Shown: positions 1-6,818, numbered from the stretch's first letter. The stretch: 7,296 nucleotides of DNA from an uncultured Cellvibrio sp. (GCA_946482385.1 CAMLRI010000098.1:1-7296), one strand, 5' to 3'. The notes: generated by a model not told the origin, from the sequence alone. Program-made: numbers and translations.

Positions 1-1350
1 CTCGTCCTCGCCGCCGGTAAAGGCACCCGTATGCGTTCCGATTTACCCAAAGTCTTGCACCCGGTCGGCGGCAAGGCGCTGGTGCAGCATGTGGTGGATA
101 CGGCGCGCCAGGTGGGCGGCGAACAAATTCTGATTATTGTCGGCCACGGCGCCGAAAAAGTTGAACAGCAGATGGCGGCGTCCGATGTGAAATTCGTGTT
201 GCAGGCGCAACAACTGGGCACTGGCCATGCGGTGCAACAGGCGCTGCCGCAATTGCGTGGCGATGCGACAGTATTGATTCTGTACGGCGATGTGCCCCTC
301 ACCCGCGCCGAAACCCTGCAAAAATTGATCGCCGGCGTCAACGACCAGCAAATGGGTTTGCTCACGGTAAATATGCAGGATCCCACCGGCTATGGCCGTA
401 TTCTGCGCGATGACAACAATGCCGTAGTGGCTATTGTTGAACACAAGGATGCCAGCGACGCGCAGAAAAAAATCCGCGAGATCAACACAGGCATCATGGC
501 GGTAAAAGCCAAACACCTGCAAAAGTGGTTGCCGCAATTGCAAAACAACAATGCCCAGGGCGAATACTACCTCACCGATATTATCGCCATGGCCAAGGCC
601 GATGGTGTTGGCATCCATGTGGAACAGCCGAGTGCAGTGGAAGAGGTCGAAGGCATCAACAATCGCCAACAGCAGGCGGCCCTGGAGCGCTTTTATCAAA
701 AGCAAAAAGCCCAGGAGTTGATGGTCGCGGGTGTGACCCTGCTCGACCCGGCGCGCATTGATATCCGCGGCAACTTAACCGCCGGCCGCGACGTGGTGAT
801 CGATGTGAACTGCGTGTTCGAAGGCGATGTTGAACTGGGTGATGGCGTGGTGATCGAAGCCAACTGCGTGATTATCAACAGCAAGATCGGCAGCGGTTCG
901 CGTATCAAAGCCTTTAGCCATCTAGAAGAAGCGGTGATGGCCAGCCATTGCGATATTGGCCCCTATGCGCGCCTGCGCCCGGGTACGGATTTGGCCGATG
1001 AGGTCAAAATTGGCAACTTCGTCGAAACCAAAAAAGCGGTTATCGCCAGGGGCAGCAAGGTTAACCACCTGAGCTATATCGGCGATGCCAAAGTGGGTAG
1101 CAAGGTGAACGTGGGTGCAGGCACCATCACCTGCAACTACGATGGCGTCAACAAGTTTAAAACCGAGATAGGCGATAACGCCTTTATCGGCTCCAACTCG
1201 GCGCTGGTGGCGCCAGTGAAGATAGGCGCGGGCAGCACAGTAGGTGCCGGCTCGGTAATTACCAAGGATATAGACGCGGCGGAGCTGGCCATAGCCCGCG
1301 CCAAGCAGCGCAATATCCAGGGTTGGGAGCGGCCCACTAAAAAATCCTAA
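1..1350 (+). CDS. glmU: Bifunctional UDP-GlcNAc pyrophosphorylase / glucosamine-1-phosphate N-acetyltransferase GlmU (5' partial)
   Basis: GlmU is a cytoplasmic enzyme that acetylates glucosamine-1-phosphate with acetyl-CoA and then couples the product to UTP, giving UDP-GlcNAc for peptidoglycan and LPS. The reading frame is open from base 1: the first codons give LVLAAGKGTRM, the nucleotide-binding loop that lies about eight residues into E. coli GlmU, so the true start is just outside the window. The ATG at 31 is internal, because it would cut this loop. Visible uridylyltransferase motifs are SDLPKVLH, GTGHAV, LYGDVPLT (Asp at codon 97, matching the metal-binding Asp105 of E. coli), EINTGIMA and GEYYLTDII. 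From about codon 240 the hexapeptide-repeat left-handed beta-helix begins, with GPYARLRPGT, GNFVETKK, NHLSYIGDA (catalytic His at 1066-1068) and VGAGTITCNYDG. The 449 visible residues fit the usual length of about 455. All key residues seem intact. A strong terminator follows directly. Confidence 0.97.
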   Translation, partial: LVLAAGKGTRMRSDLPKVLHPVGGKALVQHVVDTARQVGGEQILIIVGHGAEKVEQQMAASDVKFVLQAQQLGTGHAVQQALPQLRGDATVLILYGDVPLTRAETLQKLIAGVNDQQMGLLTVNMQDPTGYGRILRDDNNAVVAIVEHKDASDAQKKIREINTGIMAVKAKHLQKWLPQLQNNNAQGEYYLTDIIAMAKADGVGIHVEQPSAVEEVEGINNRQQQAALERFYQKQKAQELMVAGVTLLDPARIDIRGNLTAGRDVVIDVNCVFEGDVELGDGVVIEANCVIINSKIGSGSRIKAFSHLEEAVMASHCDIGPYARLRPGTDLADEVKIGNFVETKKAVIARGSKVNHLSYIGDAKVGSKVNVGAGTITCNYDGVNKFKTEIGDNAFIGSNSALVAPVKIGAGSTVGAGSVITKDIDAAELAIARAKQRNIQGWERPTKKS

Positions 1351-1370
1351 GCCCCAAAACAGGGCAAACA

Positions 1371-1398
1371 AAACGGCGCTTCGGCGCCGTTTTTTATT
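1371..1398 (+). terminator. Rho-independent terminator of glmU
   Basis: A perfect 9-bp stem (1371-1379 with 1384-1392, AAACGGCGC / GCGCCGTTT) closes on a TTCG tetraloop and runs into a T-tract (1390-1395) and TATT. It lies 20 bases after the glmU stop. The UUCG loop is an exceptionally stable terminator loop. It should largely separate glmU transcription from the cellulase gene. Confidence 0.92.
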
Positions 1399-1433
1399 AC
1401 AACTGGCAGCTACATAAAATTAATCAGGTGTTG

Positions 1434-1447
1434 TGTAAACGGTTTCT
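1434..1447 (+). promoter_or_regulatory. LacI/GalR-family operator-like dyad upstream of the GH9 gene
   Basis: The 14-mer TGTAAACGGTTTCT fits the generic LacI-family half-site pattern TGnAAnCGnTTnCA at nine of its ten fixed positions; only the final A is replaced by T. The central CG is at 1440-1441. A weak -10-like TATATA lies at 1463-1468, which would place the dyad over the -35 region, a natural repressor position. No convincing -35 hexamer is visible, so the promoter itself is uncertain. LacI-type regulators commonly control glycoside hydrolase genes. That such a protein acts here is an inference from the motif alone. Confidence 0.4.
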
Positions 1448-1480
1448 GGGATAGCATGGCGATATATACAAAATAACCAT

Positions 1481-1486
1481 AAGAGG
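1481..1486 (+). promoter_or_regulatory. Ribosome binding site of the GH9 gene
   Basis: AAGAGG lies five bases before the ATG at 1492. It supports that start, which gives a complete lipoprotein signal peptide at the N-terminus. Confidence 0.7.
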
Positions 1487-1491
1487 TTGCT

Positions 1492-3660
1492 ATGCGTCTG
1501 TTTCAATCGGTGATACTGCTTGGCTGGGTCAGCCTGATAAGTGCCTGTGGCGGTGGCGGTGGAGGAGGCGGCGGGAACAACAGCAGTGTTGCTTCCAGCT
1601 CAACATCCAGTGTGACCTCCAGTAGCGCCAGCTTGCCTAGTTCCAGTGTGTCTTCGGTGGCCTTATCCAGCAGCCAGTCCAGCAGTTCTTCCTCGGTAGC
1701 TAGCAGCTCTTCTATTAGTAGTTCCTCTAGCAGCAGCTCCTCAGTTGCCAGTAGTTCGGCCTCCAGCGAGCAATCCAGCTCATCGGCGGCCAGTGTTGCT
1801 CTGGTGGTAAGCCCATTTATTGTGGTCGACCAGTTCGGCTATTTGCCGGAAGCCCACAAGGTAGCGGTGATCCGCGACCCCCACACAGGCTACGATGCGG
1901 CCCAAAGCTTCACCCCCGGCGCCAGCCTGGCCCTGGTGGATATGGACTCGGGGGAAACCCTGCTAACGGCGGCCGCCACAGTTTGGAATAGCGGCGCTAC
2001 CGACACTTCATCGGGCGACAAAGCCTGGTGGTTTGATTTCTCCAGTGTCACCACCTCGGGCACCTATGCGGTGGTCGATAGCGCCAACCAGGTTCGCTCA
2101 CCCAGTTTCAAAATAGCCGCCGATGTTTACCGGCCAGTGCTCTACCACGCCTTCCGCACCCTCTTTTACCAGCGCGCCGGCTTTGCCAAGCAGCAGCCCT
2201 ACGCCGAGGCCGCCTGGGCGGATGGCGCCAGCCATATCCAGGCCAATCAGGATACGGCGGCGCGCCTCTACAGCGACAAGAACAACGCCGCTACCGCCAA
2301 AGACCTGTCCGGCGGCTGGTACGACGCGGGGGACTACAACAAATACACCAGCTGGGCGGCGGACTATGTTGTCACCCTGCTCCACGCCTACCTGGAAAAC
2401 CCCTCGGCCTGGGGCGACGACTTTAATATCCCCGAATCCGGCAATGGTATTCCCGATATCCTCGACGAGGTGAAATGGGGTCTGGATTGGCTGGTCAAAA
2501 TGCAAAATGCCACCGGCAACCATTCGGTGCTAAGCATTGTCGGCCTGGGCCACCAAAGCCCGCCTTCGGCAGCTACCGACCCCAGCTACTATGGCACTGC
2601 CAGCACCAACGCCACCCTTTCCACGGCGGCGGCTTTTGCCCTGGCCAGCCGGGTTTTGGCGGATACGGGTATCGCCAGCTTCAGCAGCTATGCCACAGAC
2701 CTGCAAAGCCGCGCTGAAAATGCCTGGGATTGGGCCATCGCCAACCCCAATGTGCTTTTCTATAACAACGACAACAGCCAAACCCCCGGCAGCGCCGGCC
2801 TGGGTGCCGGCCAGCAGGAGGTCGATAATGCCGGCCGCGCCATGAAAAAACGCATGGCGGCGATTTATCTCTACGCCGCCACCGGCGAAACCAGCTACCG
2901 CGACTTTATCGACGCCAACTACACCCAGGCCCCCCTCAAGGCCTGGAATAACTTCGCCGATCCCTTCCGCGAAAATGAAAACACCAGCCTGCTCTACTAC
3001 ACCAGCCTGCCCGGCGCCAGCAGTGCCGTGGTCAACGACATCAAGGCCAGCTATGCCAGCGCCATGGCTTCCAGCGACAACTGGCAGGCCATACGCAACA
3101 ACACCGACCCCTACCGCGCCTACCTCCATGTCAACCATTACACCTGGGGCAGCAACAGCGTGAAATCCCTCAAAGGCAGTATGTTTACCAACCTGGTCAG
3201 CTTTGCCATTGCTGGTACAGATACCGCCGAGGCGCGCAACGCCGCCCTGCGCTACCTCAACTATTTGCACGGGGTAAATCCCCAGGGCAAGGTCTACCTG
3301 TCCAATATGTACAGCGAGGCTGTGTACAACTCTGTGAATGAGTTCTACCACTCCTGGTTTAGCGATGGCAGCAGCCTGTGGGACAGCGTTGGCGGTTCTG
3401 TGTATGGGCCGGCGCCCGGCTTTTTGGTGGGCGGCCCCAACCCCAGTTACGACTGGGATGGCAACTGCACCTCCAATAGCCCCCACCAAAATTGCGGCAG
3501 CGCCGCCCCCAACCCACCCAAGGGGCAGCCGGCGCAAAAATCCTATAAGGATTTCAACACCAGCTGGCCGATCAACTCCTGGAGCGTCACCGAAAACAGC
3601 AATGGCTACCAAACCAACTATTTGCGCCTGCTGTCCAAGTTCGTCAGCAACCCGGATTAA
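1492..3660 (+). CDS. Glycoside hydrolase family 9 cellulase, polyserine-linked outer-membrane lipoprotein
   Basis: This is a 722-residue GH9 enzyme, probably an endo-beta-1,4-glucanase with an inverting mechanism. Residues 1-18 form a lipoprotein signal peptide ending in the lipobox LISAC. Cys19 would be lipidated, and Gly at +2 favours outer-membrane sorting. Nine glycines (20-28) follow, then a linker to about residue 101 that is roughly two thirds serine. Residues about 109-208 (FIVVDQFGYLPEAHKVAVI onward) match the N-terminal Ig-like domain of CelD-type GH9 enzymes. The catalytic (alpha/alpha)6 domain runs from about 212 to near the end. It carries GGWYDAGDYNKY with Asp278 and Asp281 (nucleophile-water base pair), the substrate-binding His620 in EFYHSW, and the probable acid Glu701 in VTENSNGYQ. 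No carbohydrate-binding module is present, so the lipid anchor may keep the enzyme at the cell surface. Terminators lie on both sides, so it is likely monocistronic. Family assignment is firm; exact substrate (cellulose, cello-oligosaccharides or mixed-linkage glucan) is not. Confidence 0.94.
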   Translation: MRLFQSVILLGWVSLISACGGGGGGGGGNNSSVASSSTSSVTSSSASLPSSSVSSVALSSSQSSSSSSVASSSSISSSSSSSSSVASSSASSEQSSSSAASVALVVSPFIVVDQFGYLPEAHKVAVIRDPHTGYDAAQSFTPGASLALVDMDSGETLLTAAATVWNSGATDTSSGDKAWWFDFSSVTTSGTYAVVDSANQVRSPSFKIAADVYRPVLYHAFRTLFYQRAGFAKQQPYAEAAWADGASHIQANQDTAARLYSDKNNAATAKDLSGGWYDAGDYNKYTSWAADYVVTLLHAYLENPSAWGDDFNIPESGNGIPDILDEVKWGLDWLVKMQNATGNHSVLSIVGLGHQSPPSAATDPSYYGTASTNATLSTAAAFALASRVLADTGIASFSSYATDLQSRAENAWDWAIANPNVLFYNNDNSQTPGSAGLGAGQQEVDNAGRAMKKRMAAIYLYAATGETSYRDFIDANYTQAPLKAWNNFADPFRENENTSLLYYTSLPGASSAVVNDIKASYASAMASSDNWQAIRNNTDPYRAYLHVNHYTWGSNSVKSLKGSMFTNLVSFAIAGTDTAEARNAALRYLNYLHGVNPQGKVYLSNMYSEAVYNSVNEFYHSWFSDGSSLWDSVGGSVYGPAPGFLVGGPNPSYDWDGNCTSNSPHQNCGSAAPNPPKGQPAQKSYKDFNTSWPINSWSVTENSNGYQTNYLRLLSKFVSNPD
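1549..1794 (+). repeat. Polyglycine plus polyserine linker coding region
   Basis: Low-complexity coding sequence: nine glycine codons (1549-1575), two Asn codons, then a tract of about 71 codons of which about 48 encode serine, interspersed with VASS- and SVSS-like breaks. Serine codons are mixed (AGC, AGT, TCC, TCT, TCG, TCA) rather than a pure trinucleotide run. That should limit slippage and suggests selection on the protein. Such linkers are typical of Cellvibrio and Saccharophagus secreted plant-wall hydrolases. Confidence 0.9.
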
Positions 3661-3695
3661 CCCCCGGGGCAGCCCCGTTAACACCAGCCTCAAAC

Positions 3696-3720
3696 CACCC
3701 GCATCGGCGGGTGATTTTTT
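3696..3720 (+). terminator. Rho-independent terminator of the GH9 gene
   Basis: A perfect 7-bp stem CACCCGC (3696-3702) / GCGGGTG (3707-3713) with an ATCG loop is followed by ATTTTTT. It starts 35 bases after the cellulase stop and ends just before the promoter of the downstream regulator. Confidence 0.88.
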
Positions 3721-3733
3721 ATCCAGAAAAAGC

Positions 3734-3761
3734 TTGCTTTAAAGTTTCGATTAACTACAAT
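3734..3761 (+). promoter_or_regulatory. Sigma70-type promoter of the glmR-glmS unit
   Basis: TTGCTT (3734-3739) and TACAAT (3756-3761) are separated by 16 bases, a good match to -35 and -10 consensus. The predicted transcript starts near 3768, giving a leader of about 27 bases before the ATG at 3795. It lies directly after the cellulase terminator. Confidence 0.65.
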
Positions 3762-3780
3762 TTCTTTCACTTCGAAACTT
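3742..3780. promoter_or_regulatory. Inverted repeat over the glmR promoter, probable operator
   Basis: AAGTTTCGA (3742-3750) and TCGAAACTT (3772-3780) form a perfect 9-bp inverted repeat with a 21-base spacer. One arm lies between the -35 and -10 boxes and the other at or just after the predicted start site. Further TTTC units at 3761-3764 and 3765-3768 lie between the arms. Repeated TTTC/GAAA units resemble operators reported for some DeoR-family regulators. Binding by the adjacent DeoR-type protein is inferred from position and motif style. Confidence 0.5.
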
Positions 3781-3794
3781 ATTGGCAAGTTTTC

Positions 3795-4556
3795 ATGACC
3801 AAACGCAACACCCAACAGCGCCGCCGCGCCATACTCGACCTGCTAAACAGCCAGGGAGAAGTGGCGGTAGAGACCCTGGCCGAGCAGTTCCACACCTCCG
3901 AAGTGACCATCCGCAAGGATTTGGCCGCTCTGGAGGCCAATGGCCTGCTGCTGCGCCGCTATGGCGGCGCCATACCCCTGCCGCAAGAGCTGATGAGCGA
4001 TCCCGTGGAAAAAGTTTCGCTTCGTAAGCAAGCCATCGCCAAGGCCGCCGCCCAGCTGATCCGCGACCACAACCGCATCATCCTCGATTCCGGCAGCTCC
4101 ACCACCGCCGCCCTGCTGCCGGAGTTATCCAGCAAGCAGGGGCTGGTGGTGATGACCAACTCCCTCAGCATCGCCAACGCCCTGCGCGAGTTGGAAAACG
4201 AGCCCACTATTTTGATGACCGGCGGCACCTGGGACCCAAAATCCGAAGGCTTCCAGGGGCAGCTGGCGGAGCAGATATTGCGCTCCTACAACTTCGACCA
4301 GTTTTTTATCGGCGCCGATGGCCTGGACCTGGCCCGCGGCACCACCACCTTCAATGAGCTCTACAGCCTGAGCCGGGTGATGGCCGAAGTAGCGCGCGAA
4401 GTGATTGTGATGGCCGAATCCGACAAGATCGGCCGCAAAATTCACAACCTGGAATTGCCCTGGTCGGCGATCAAAGTGCTGGTCACCGACGCCGGCATTG
4501 CTGCCGGCGACAAACAAAAAATTGAACAACAGGGTGTGCAAGTGATTATTGGTTAA
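3795..4556 (+). CDS. glmR: DeoR-family transcriptional regulator, GlmR-like
   Basis: A 253-residue DeoR-family protein of normal length. Residues about 5-60 form the winged helix-turn-helix, with [35 protein letters not shown] and the wing RRYGGA. Residues about 77-234 form the DeoRC sugar-phosphate sensor, with [12 protein letters not shown] (96-107), [13 protein letters not shown] (118-130), [12 protein letters not shown] (171-178) and ESDKIGRK (208-215). The ATG at 3795 is chosen because it gives the usual DeoR N-terminus; an in-frame GTG at 3711 lies inside the upstream terminator and adds residues unlike the family. Its ribosome binding site is weak (GGCAAG, five bases upstream). A DeoR gene between glmU and glmS is established in Pseudomonas, where it is called glmR. 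The position suggests control of glmS in response to an amino-sugar phosphate, but the ligand cannot be read from sequence. Confidence 0.88.
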   Translation: MTKRNTQQRRRAILDLLNSQGEVAVETLAEQFHTSEVTIRKDLAALEANGLLLRRYGGAIPLPQELMSDPVEKVSLRKQAIAKAAAQLIRDHNRIILDSGSSTTAALLPELSSKQGLVVMTNSLSIANALRELENEPTILMTGGTWDPKSEGFQGQLAEQILRSYNFDQFFIGADGLDLARGTTTFNELYSLSRVMAEVAREVIVMAESDKIGRKIHNLELPWSAIKVLVTDAGIAAGDKQKIEQQGVQVIIG

Positions 4557-4624
4557 TCCCTCCCAACCTCCCTTTGCCAAAGAGGGGGGAGATTAAAAAA
4601 TTATTTTTACTACGACTAAAGCTT
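4557..4624 (+). other. glmR-glmS intergenic leader with imperfect G-rich hairpin
   Basis: The gap to glmS is 80 bases. An imperfect stem can form between CCTCCCTTT (4567-4575) and AAAGAGGGGG (4579-4588) with one bulged A, a wobble pair and a GCC loop. The T-run (4604-4608) starts about 15 bases beyond the stem, too far for a standard intrinsic terminator. It might slow or partly attenuate read-through, or protect the processed glmS 5' end. No convincing second promoter is seen, so glmS is probably cotranscribed with the regulator. Confidence 0.3.
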
Positions 4625-4630
4625 AAGGAG
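4625..4630 (+). promoter_or_regulatory. Ribosome binding site of glmS
   Basis: AAGGAG lies six bases before the ATG at 4637. It decides the start in favour of MCGIVG over an in-frame ATG at 4574. Confidence 0.88.
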
Positions 4631-4636
4631 CTAATC

Positions 4637-6466
4637 ATGTGTGGAATCGTCGGCGCTGTAGCGCAACGCGATGTGGTGGATATTCTGGTGGAGGGATTGC
4701 GCCGCCTGGAATACCGCGGTTATGACTCAGCCGGTGTGGCCGTGGTTAGCAATGGCCAGCTGCAGCGCGTGCGCCGCCTGGGCAAAGTCAAAGAATTATC
4801 CGATGCGGTACACGCCGAACCCATCCCCGGCGGCACCGGCATAGCCCACACCCGCTGGGCCACCCACGGCGAGCCCAGCGAGCGCAACGCCCACCCGCAT
4901 GTTTCCAAAGAACATATCGCCGTAGTGCACAACGGCATTATCGAAAACCACGCCAGCCTGCGCAGCCAATTGCAAAGTGAAGGCTATGTGTTCACCTCGG
5001 ATACCGACACAGAAGTCATTGCCCACTTGGTGCAAAAAGAATTAAAAAACAGCGAGAGTTTATTAGCGGCCGTACAAAAAACCGTAAAACAATTGCACGG
5101 CGCCTATGGCACTGTGTTGATGGATAAAAATGATGCCAGCCGTTTGGTGGTGGCCCGTTCCGGCAGCCCGTTAGTGATTGGTTTGGGCATAGGTGAAAAC
5201 TTTATCGCGTCAGATCAATTAGCACTCTTGCCGGTGACCCGCCGTTTTATTTTTTTGGAAGAAGGCGATGTAGCGGAAATCACCCGCACCAGCATCCGTA
5301 TTCTTGATAAAGACGGCGTCGCCGTTGAGCGCCAGGTACACGAGTCTACCGCCAGTTACGATGCCGGCGATAAAGGCCAATACCGCCACTTTATGCTCAA
5401 GGAAATTTACGAACAGCCCCATGCCGTATTGAACACCCTGGAAGGCCGTTTGGGCAGTGAATCGGTATTGGATGAAACCTTTGGCAATGGCGCGGCGGAG
5501 CTGTTCAAAAAAGTAAAACACGTGCAAATCGTTGCCTGCGGCACCAGCTACCACTCGGGCATGGTGGCGCGCTACTGGATCGAATCCCTCGCCGGAATTT
5601 CCTGCAATGTGGAAATCGCCAGCGAATTCCGCTACCGCAAATCCTATGTACAACCCAACAGCCTGTTGGTCAGCATCAGCCAATCCGGTGAAACCGCCGA
5701 CACCCTCGCCGCCTTGCGCCTGGCCAAAGAAATGGGCTACCTCGGCAGCCTCACCATTTGCAACGTGGCGGGTTCATCCCTGGTGCGCGAATCCGACCTG
5801 GCATTTATGACCCGCGCCGGAGCGGAAATCGGCGTGGCCTCCACCAAAGCCTTCACCACCCAATTGGTCGGCTTGGCGATGCTGGTGCTGGCTCTGGGTA
5901 AATACAACGGCCTTAGCGTCGCACAACAAAAAGACATGGTAGCGGCATTAAAAAATCTGCCCGCCAAGTTGGAAGAATCCCTCGCCCTCGCACCCAAAAT
6001 TGAAGCCCTGGCCGAAGAGTTTGCCGATAAACACCACTCACTCTTTTTGGGCCGTGGCGACCAATACCCCATCGCCATGGAAGGTGCGCTCAAGCTAAAA
6101 GAAATTTCCTACATCCACGCCGAAGCCTACGCCGCCGGCGAATTAAAACACGGCCCCCTGGCGCTGATCGACGCGGAAATGCCCATCATAGTGGTAGCGC
6201 CCAATAACGATTTGTTGGAAAAATTAAAATCCAACGTCGAAGAAGTGCGCGCCCGCGGCGGCATCTTGTATGTGTTCGCCGATGAAGATGCAAAATTTGA
6301 ATCCGATGCCACCATGCGCGTTATCAACGTCCCCCATATCCACCCCTGGTTAGCGCCAATCCTTTACACATTGCCATTGCAATTGCTGAGTTATTACGTG
6401 GCAATTATTAAAGGCACTGATGTCGACCAGCCGCGCAACCTGGCCAAAAGCGTAACCGTGGAATAA
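4637..6466 (+). CDS. glmS: Glutamine--fructose-6-phosphate aminotransferase (isomerizing) GlmS
   Basis: GlmS converts fructose-6-phosphate and glutamine to glucosamine-6-phosphate and glutamate, the committing step of hexosamine synthesis in the cytoplasm. The ATG at 4637 gives MCGIVGAV, where Met removal exposes the catalytic N-terminal Cys, and a protein of 609 residues, the same length as E. coli GlmS. The class II amidotransferase domain (about 2-240) shows [11 protein letters not shown] (Arg73, Trp74), VHNGIIENH (Asn99, Gly100) and [10 protein letters not shown]. Two SIS sugar-isomerase domains follow: the first with [23 protein letters not shown] and [13 protein letters not shown], the second with [19 protein letters not shown] (Glu489), [14 protein letters not shown] (His505) and the terminal [15 protein letters not shown] (Lys604). 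These correspond to Glu488, His504 and Lys603 of mature E. coli numbering. It appears fully functional. No glmS ribozyme is visible in the short leader, as expected outside Gram-positives. Confidence 0.98.
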   Translation: MCGIVGAVAQRDVVDILVEGLRRLEYRGYDSAGVAVVSNGQLQRVRRLGKVKELSDAVHAEPIPGGTGIAHTRWATHGEPSERNAHPHVSKEHIAVVHNGIIENHASLRSQLQSEGYVFTSDTDTEVIAHLVQKELKNSESLLAAVQKTVKQLHGAYGTVLMDKNDASRLVVARSGSPLVIGLGIGENFIASDQLALLPVTRRFIFLEEGDVAEITRTSIRILDKDGVAVERQVHESTASYDAGDKGQYRHFMLKEIYEQPHAVLNTLEGRLGSESVLDETFGNGAAELFKKVKHVQIVACGTSYHSGMVARYWIESLAGISCNVEIASEFRYRKSYVQPNSLLVSISQSGETADTLAALRLAKEMGYLGSLTICNVAGSSLVRESDLAFMTRAGAEIGVASTKAFTTQLVGLAMLVLALGKYNGLSVAQQKDMVAALKNLPAKLEESLALAPKIEALAEEFADKHHSLFLGRGDQYPIAMEGALKLKEISYIHAEAYAAGELKHGPLALIDAEMPIIVVAPNNDLLEKLKSNVEEVRARGGILYVFADEDAKFESDATMRVINVPHIHPWLAPILYTLPLQLLSYYVAIIKGTDVDQPRNLAKSVTVE

Positions 6467-6495
6467 GGCTTCCCTTTTTGGGAAGCCGGTTTTAT
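6467..6495 (+). terminator. Probable intrinsic terminator of glmS
   Basis: Directly after the stop codon a perfect 8-bp stem, GGCTTCCC (6467-6474) / GGGAAGCC (6480-6487), closes on a TTTTT loop and is followed by GGTTTTAT. The T-tail is short and delayed by two Gs, so termination may be incomplete. Its stem core is part of a larger repeated dyad shared with the higB upstream region. Confidence 0.7.
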
Positions 6496-6498
6496 ACT
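6470..6498 (+). promoter_or_regulatory. Candidate higBA promoter
   Basis: TATACT (6493-6498) matches five of six -10 positions. A weak -35-like TTCCCT (6470-6475, three of six) is 17 bases upstream. Transcription would start near 6505, inside the second dyad, leaving about 29 bases before the higB ATG. The -10 is good and the -35 is poor. Confidence 0.42.
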
Positions 6499-6512
6499 TC
6501 CCAAAAAGGGAA
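6470..6512. repeat. Paired TTCCC-N5-GGGAA dyads between glmS and higB (candidate HigA operators)
   Basis: TTCCCTTTTTGGGAA (6470-6484) and TTCCCAAAAAGGGAA (6498-6512) are each palindromic in their outer five bases. They are also exact reverse complements of each other, so the 43-base block can fold as two small hairpins or as one 15-bp stem with a 13-base loop. The two dyad centres are 28 bases apart. A -10-like TATACT (6493-6498) lies between them, overlapping the second dyad by one base, placing the dyads where an autorepressor such as HigA would bind. The operator role is inferred. Confidence 0.55.
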
Positions 6513-6522
6513 CTTCATAAAC

Positions 6523-6528
6523 AAGGAG
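6523..6528 (+). promoter_or_regulatory. Ribosome binding site of higB
   Basis: AAGGAG lies five bases before the ATG at 6534, a near-ideal site that suggests efficient toxin translation. Confidence 0.85.
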
Positions 6529-6533
6529 TTTCA

Positions 6534-6818
6534 ATGAAGGTCTTGGGACGAGACAAACTGGTTGTGTTTGCGCGAAAACACGCCAGTGCCAAAAAAGCGC
6601 TGGATGTCTGGTTTGACGAGGCATCCAGGGCTAGTTGGCAAACACCGCAGGACATAAAAGCGCAATATGCCAGTGCCGATTTTTTGTCGGACAATCGAGT
6701 CATCTTCAATATCAAAGGCAACCACTACCGCTTGCTTATCAAAGTGCGATACCAACAGGGGATTGCACTCATTGAATGGGTTGGCACCCATGCAGAATAC
6801 GACAAGCAAAAATTCTAG
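6534..6818 (+). CDS. higB: HigB-family type II toxin, RelE-fold mRNA interferase
   Basis: A 94-residue protein recognisable as the HigB toxin family typified by E. coli HigB (YgjN). The conserved features are W35-x-x-PxDIKxxY (35-45), an FL-x-x-x-RVIFNIKGNHYRL block (50-67), a beta strand LLIKVRYQQGIALI and the closing signature EWVGTHAEYDKQKF (81-94). Proteins of this family adopt the RelE fold and cleave mRNA on the ribosome, stopping growth when free of antitoxin. The toxin is encoded before its antitoxin, as is usual for higBA and unlike most type II pairs. The stop lies eight bases before the higA start, so the two are cotranscribed and probably translationally coupled. The family call is firm; activity is inferred. 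Confidence 0.88.
   Translation: MKVLGRDKLVVFARKHASAKKALDVWFDEASRASWQTPQDIKAQYASADFLSDNRVIFNIKGNHYRLLIKVRYQQGIALIEWVGTHAEYDKQKF

Noticed and set aside
1431..1457. Sigma70 promoter TTGTGT / TAGCAT for the cellulase gene
   Set aside because: The spacing is only 15 bases and both hexamers are poor; the TATATA at 1463 has no good -35 partner either, so no promoter was called.
3658..3680. GC-rich hairpin right after the cellulase stop (CGGGG / CCCCG)
   Set aside because: It has a stem of five to six base pairs around a one- to three-base loop and no T-run; the better terminator is at 3696-3720.
2530..3693. Long open frame of 387 codons on the minus strand
   Set aside because: It is antisense to the GH9 catalytic domain, its translation is a low-information Gly/Ala/Val-rich sequence without recognisable domains, and it arises from GC-biased codon positions of the real gene. 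The same applies to other antisense frames over glmU, glmR and glmS.
3711..3794. In-frame GTG extension of the DeoR-type regulator by 28 residues
   Set aside because: The extension begins inside the upstream terminator stem, would precede the predicted promoter, and does not resemble a DeoR N-terminus; the ATG at 3795 gives the normal family length.
4574..4602. Possible separate glmS promoter starting with TTGCCA at 4574
   Set aside because: No acceptable -10 hexamer lies 16-18 bases downstream (the sequence there is AAAATT), so it was not called.
4574..4636. In-frame ATG extension of GlmS by 21 residues
   Set aside because: GlmS needs Cys as its mature first residue; the ATG at 4637 yields MCGIVG and has an ideal AAGGAG, while the upstream ATG has neither.
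6467..6533. Tn7 insertion at its classical site downstream of glmS
   Set aside because: No Tn7 end repeats or tns genes are seen; a toxin-antitoxin module follows directly.
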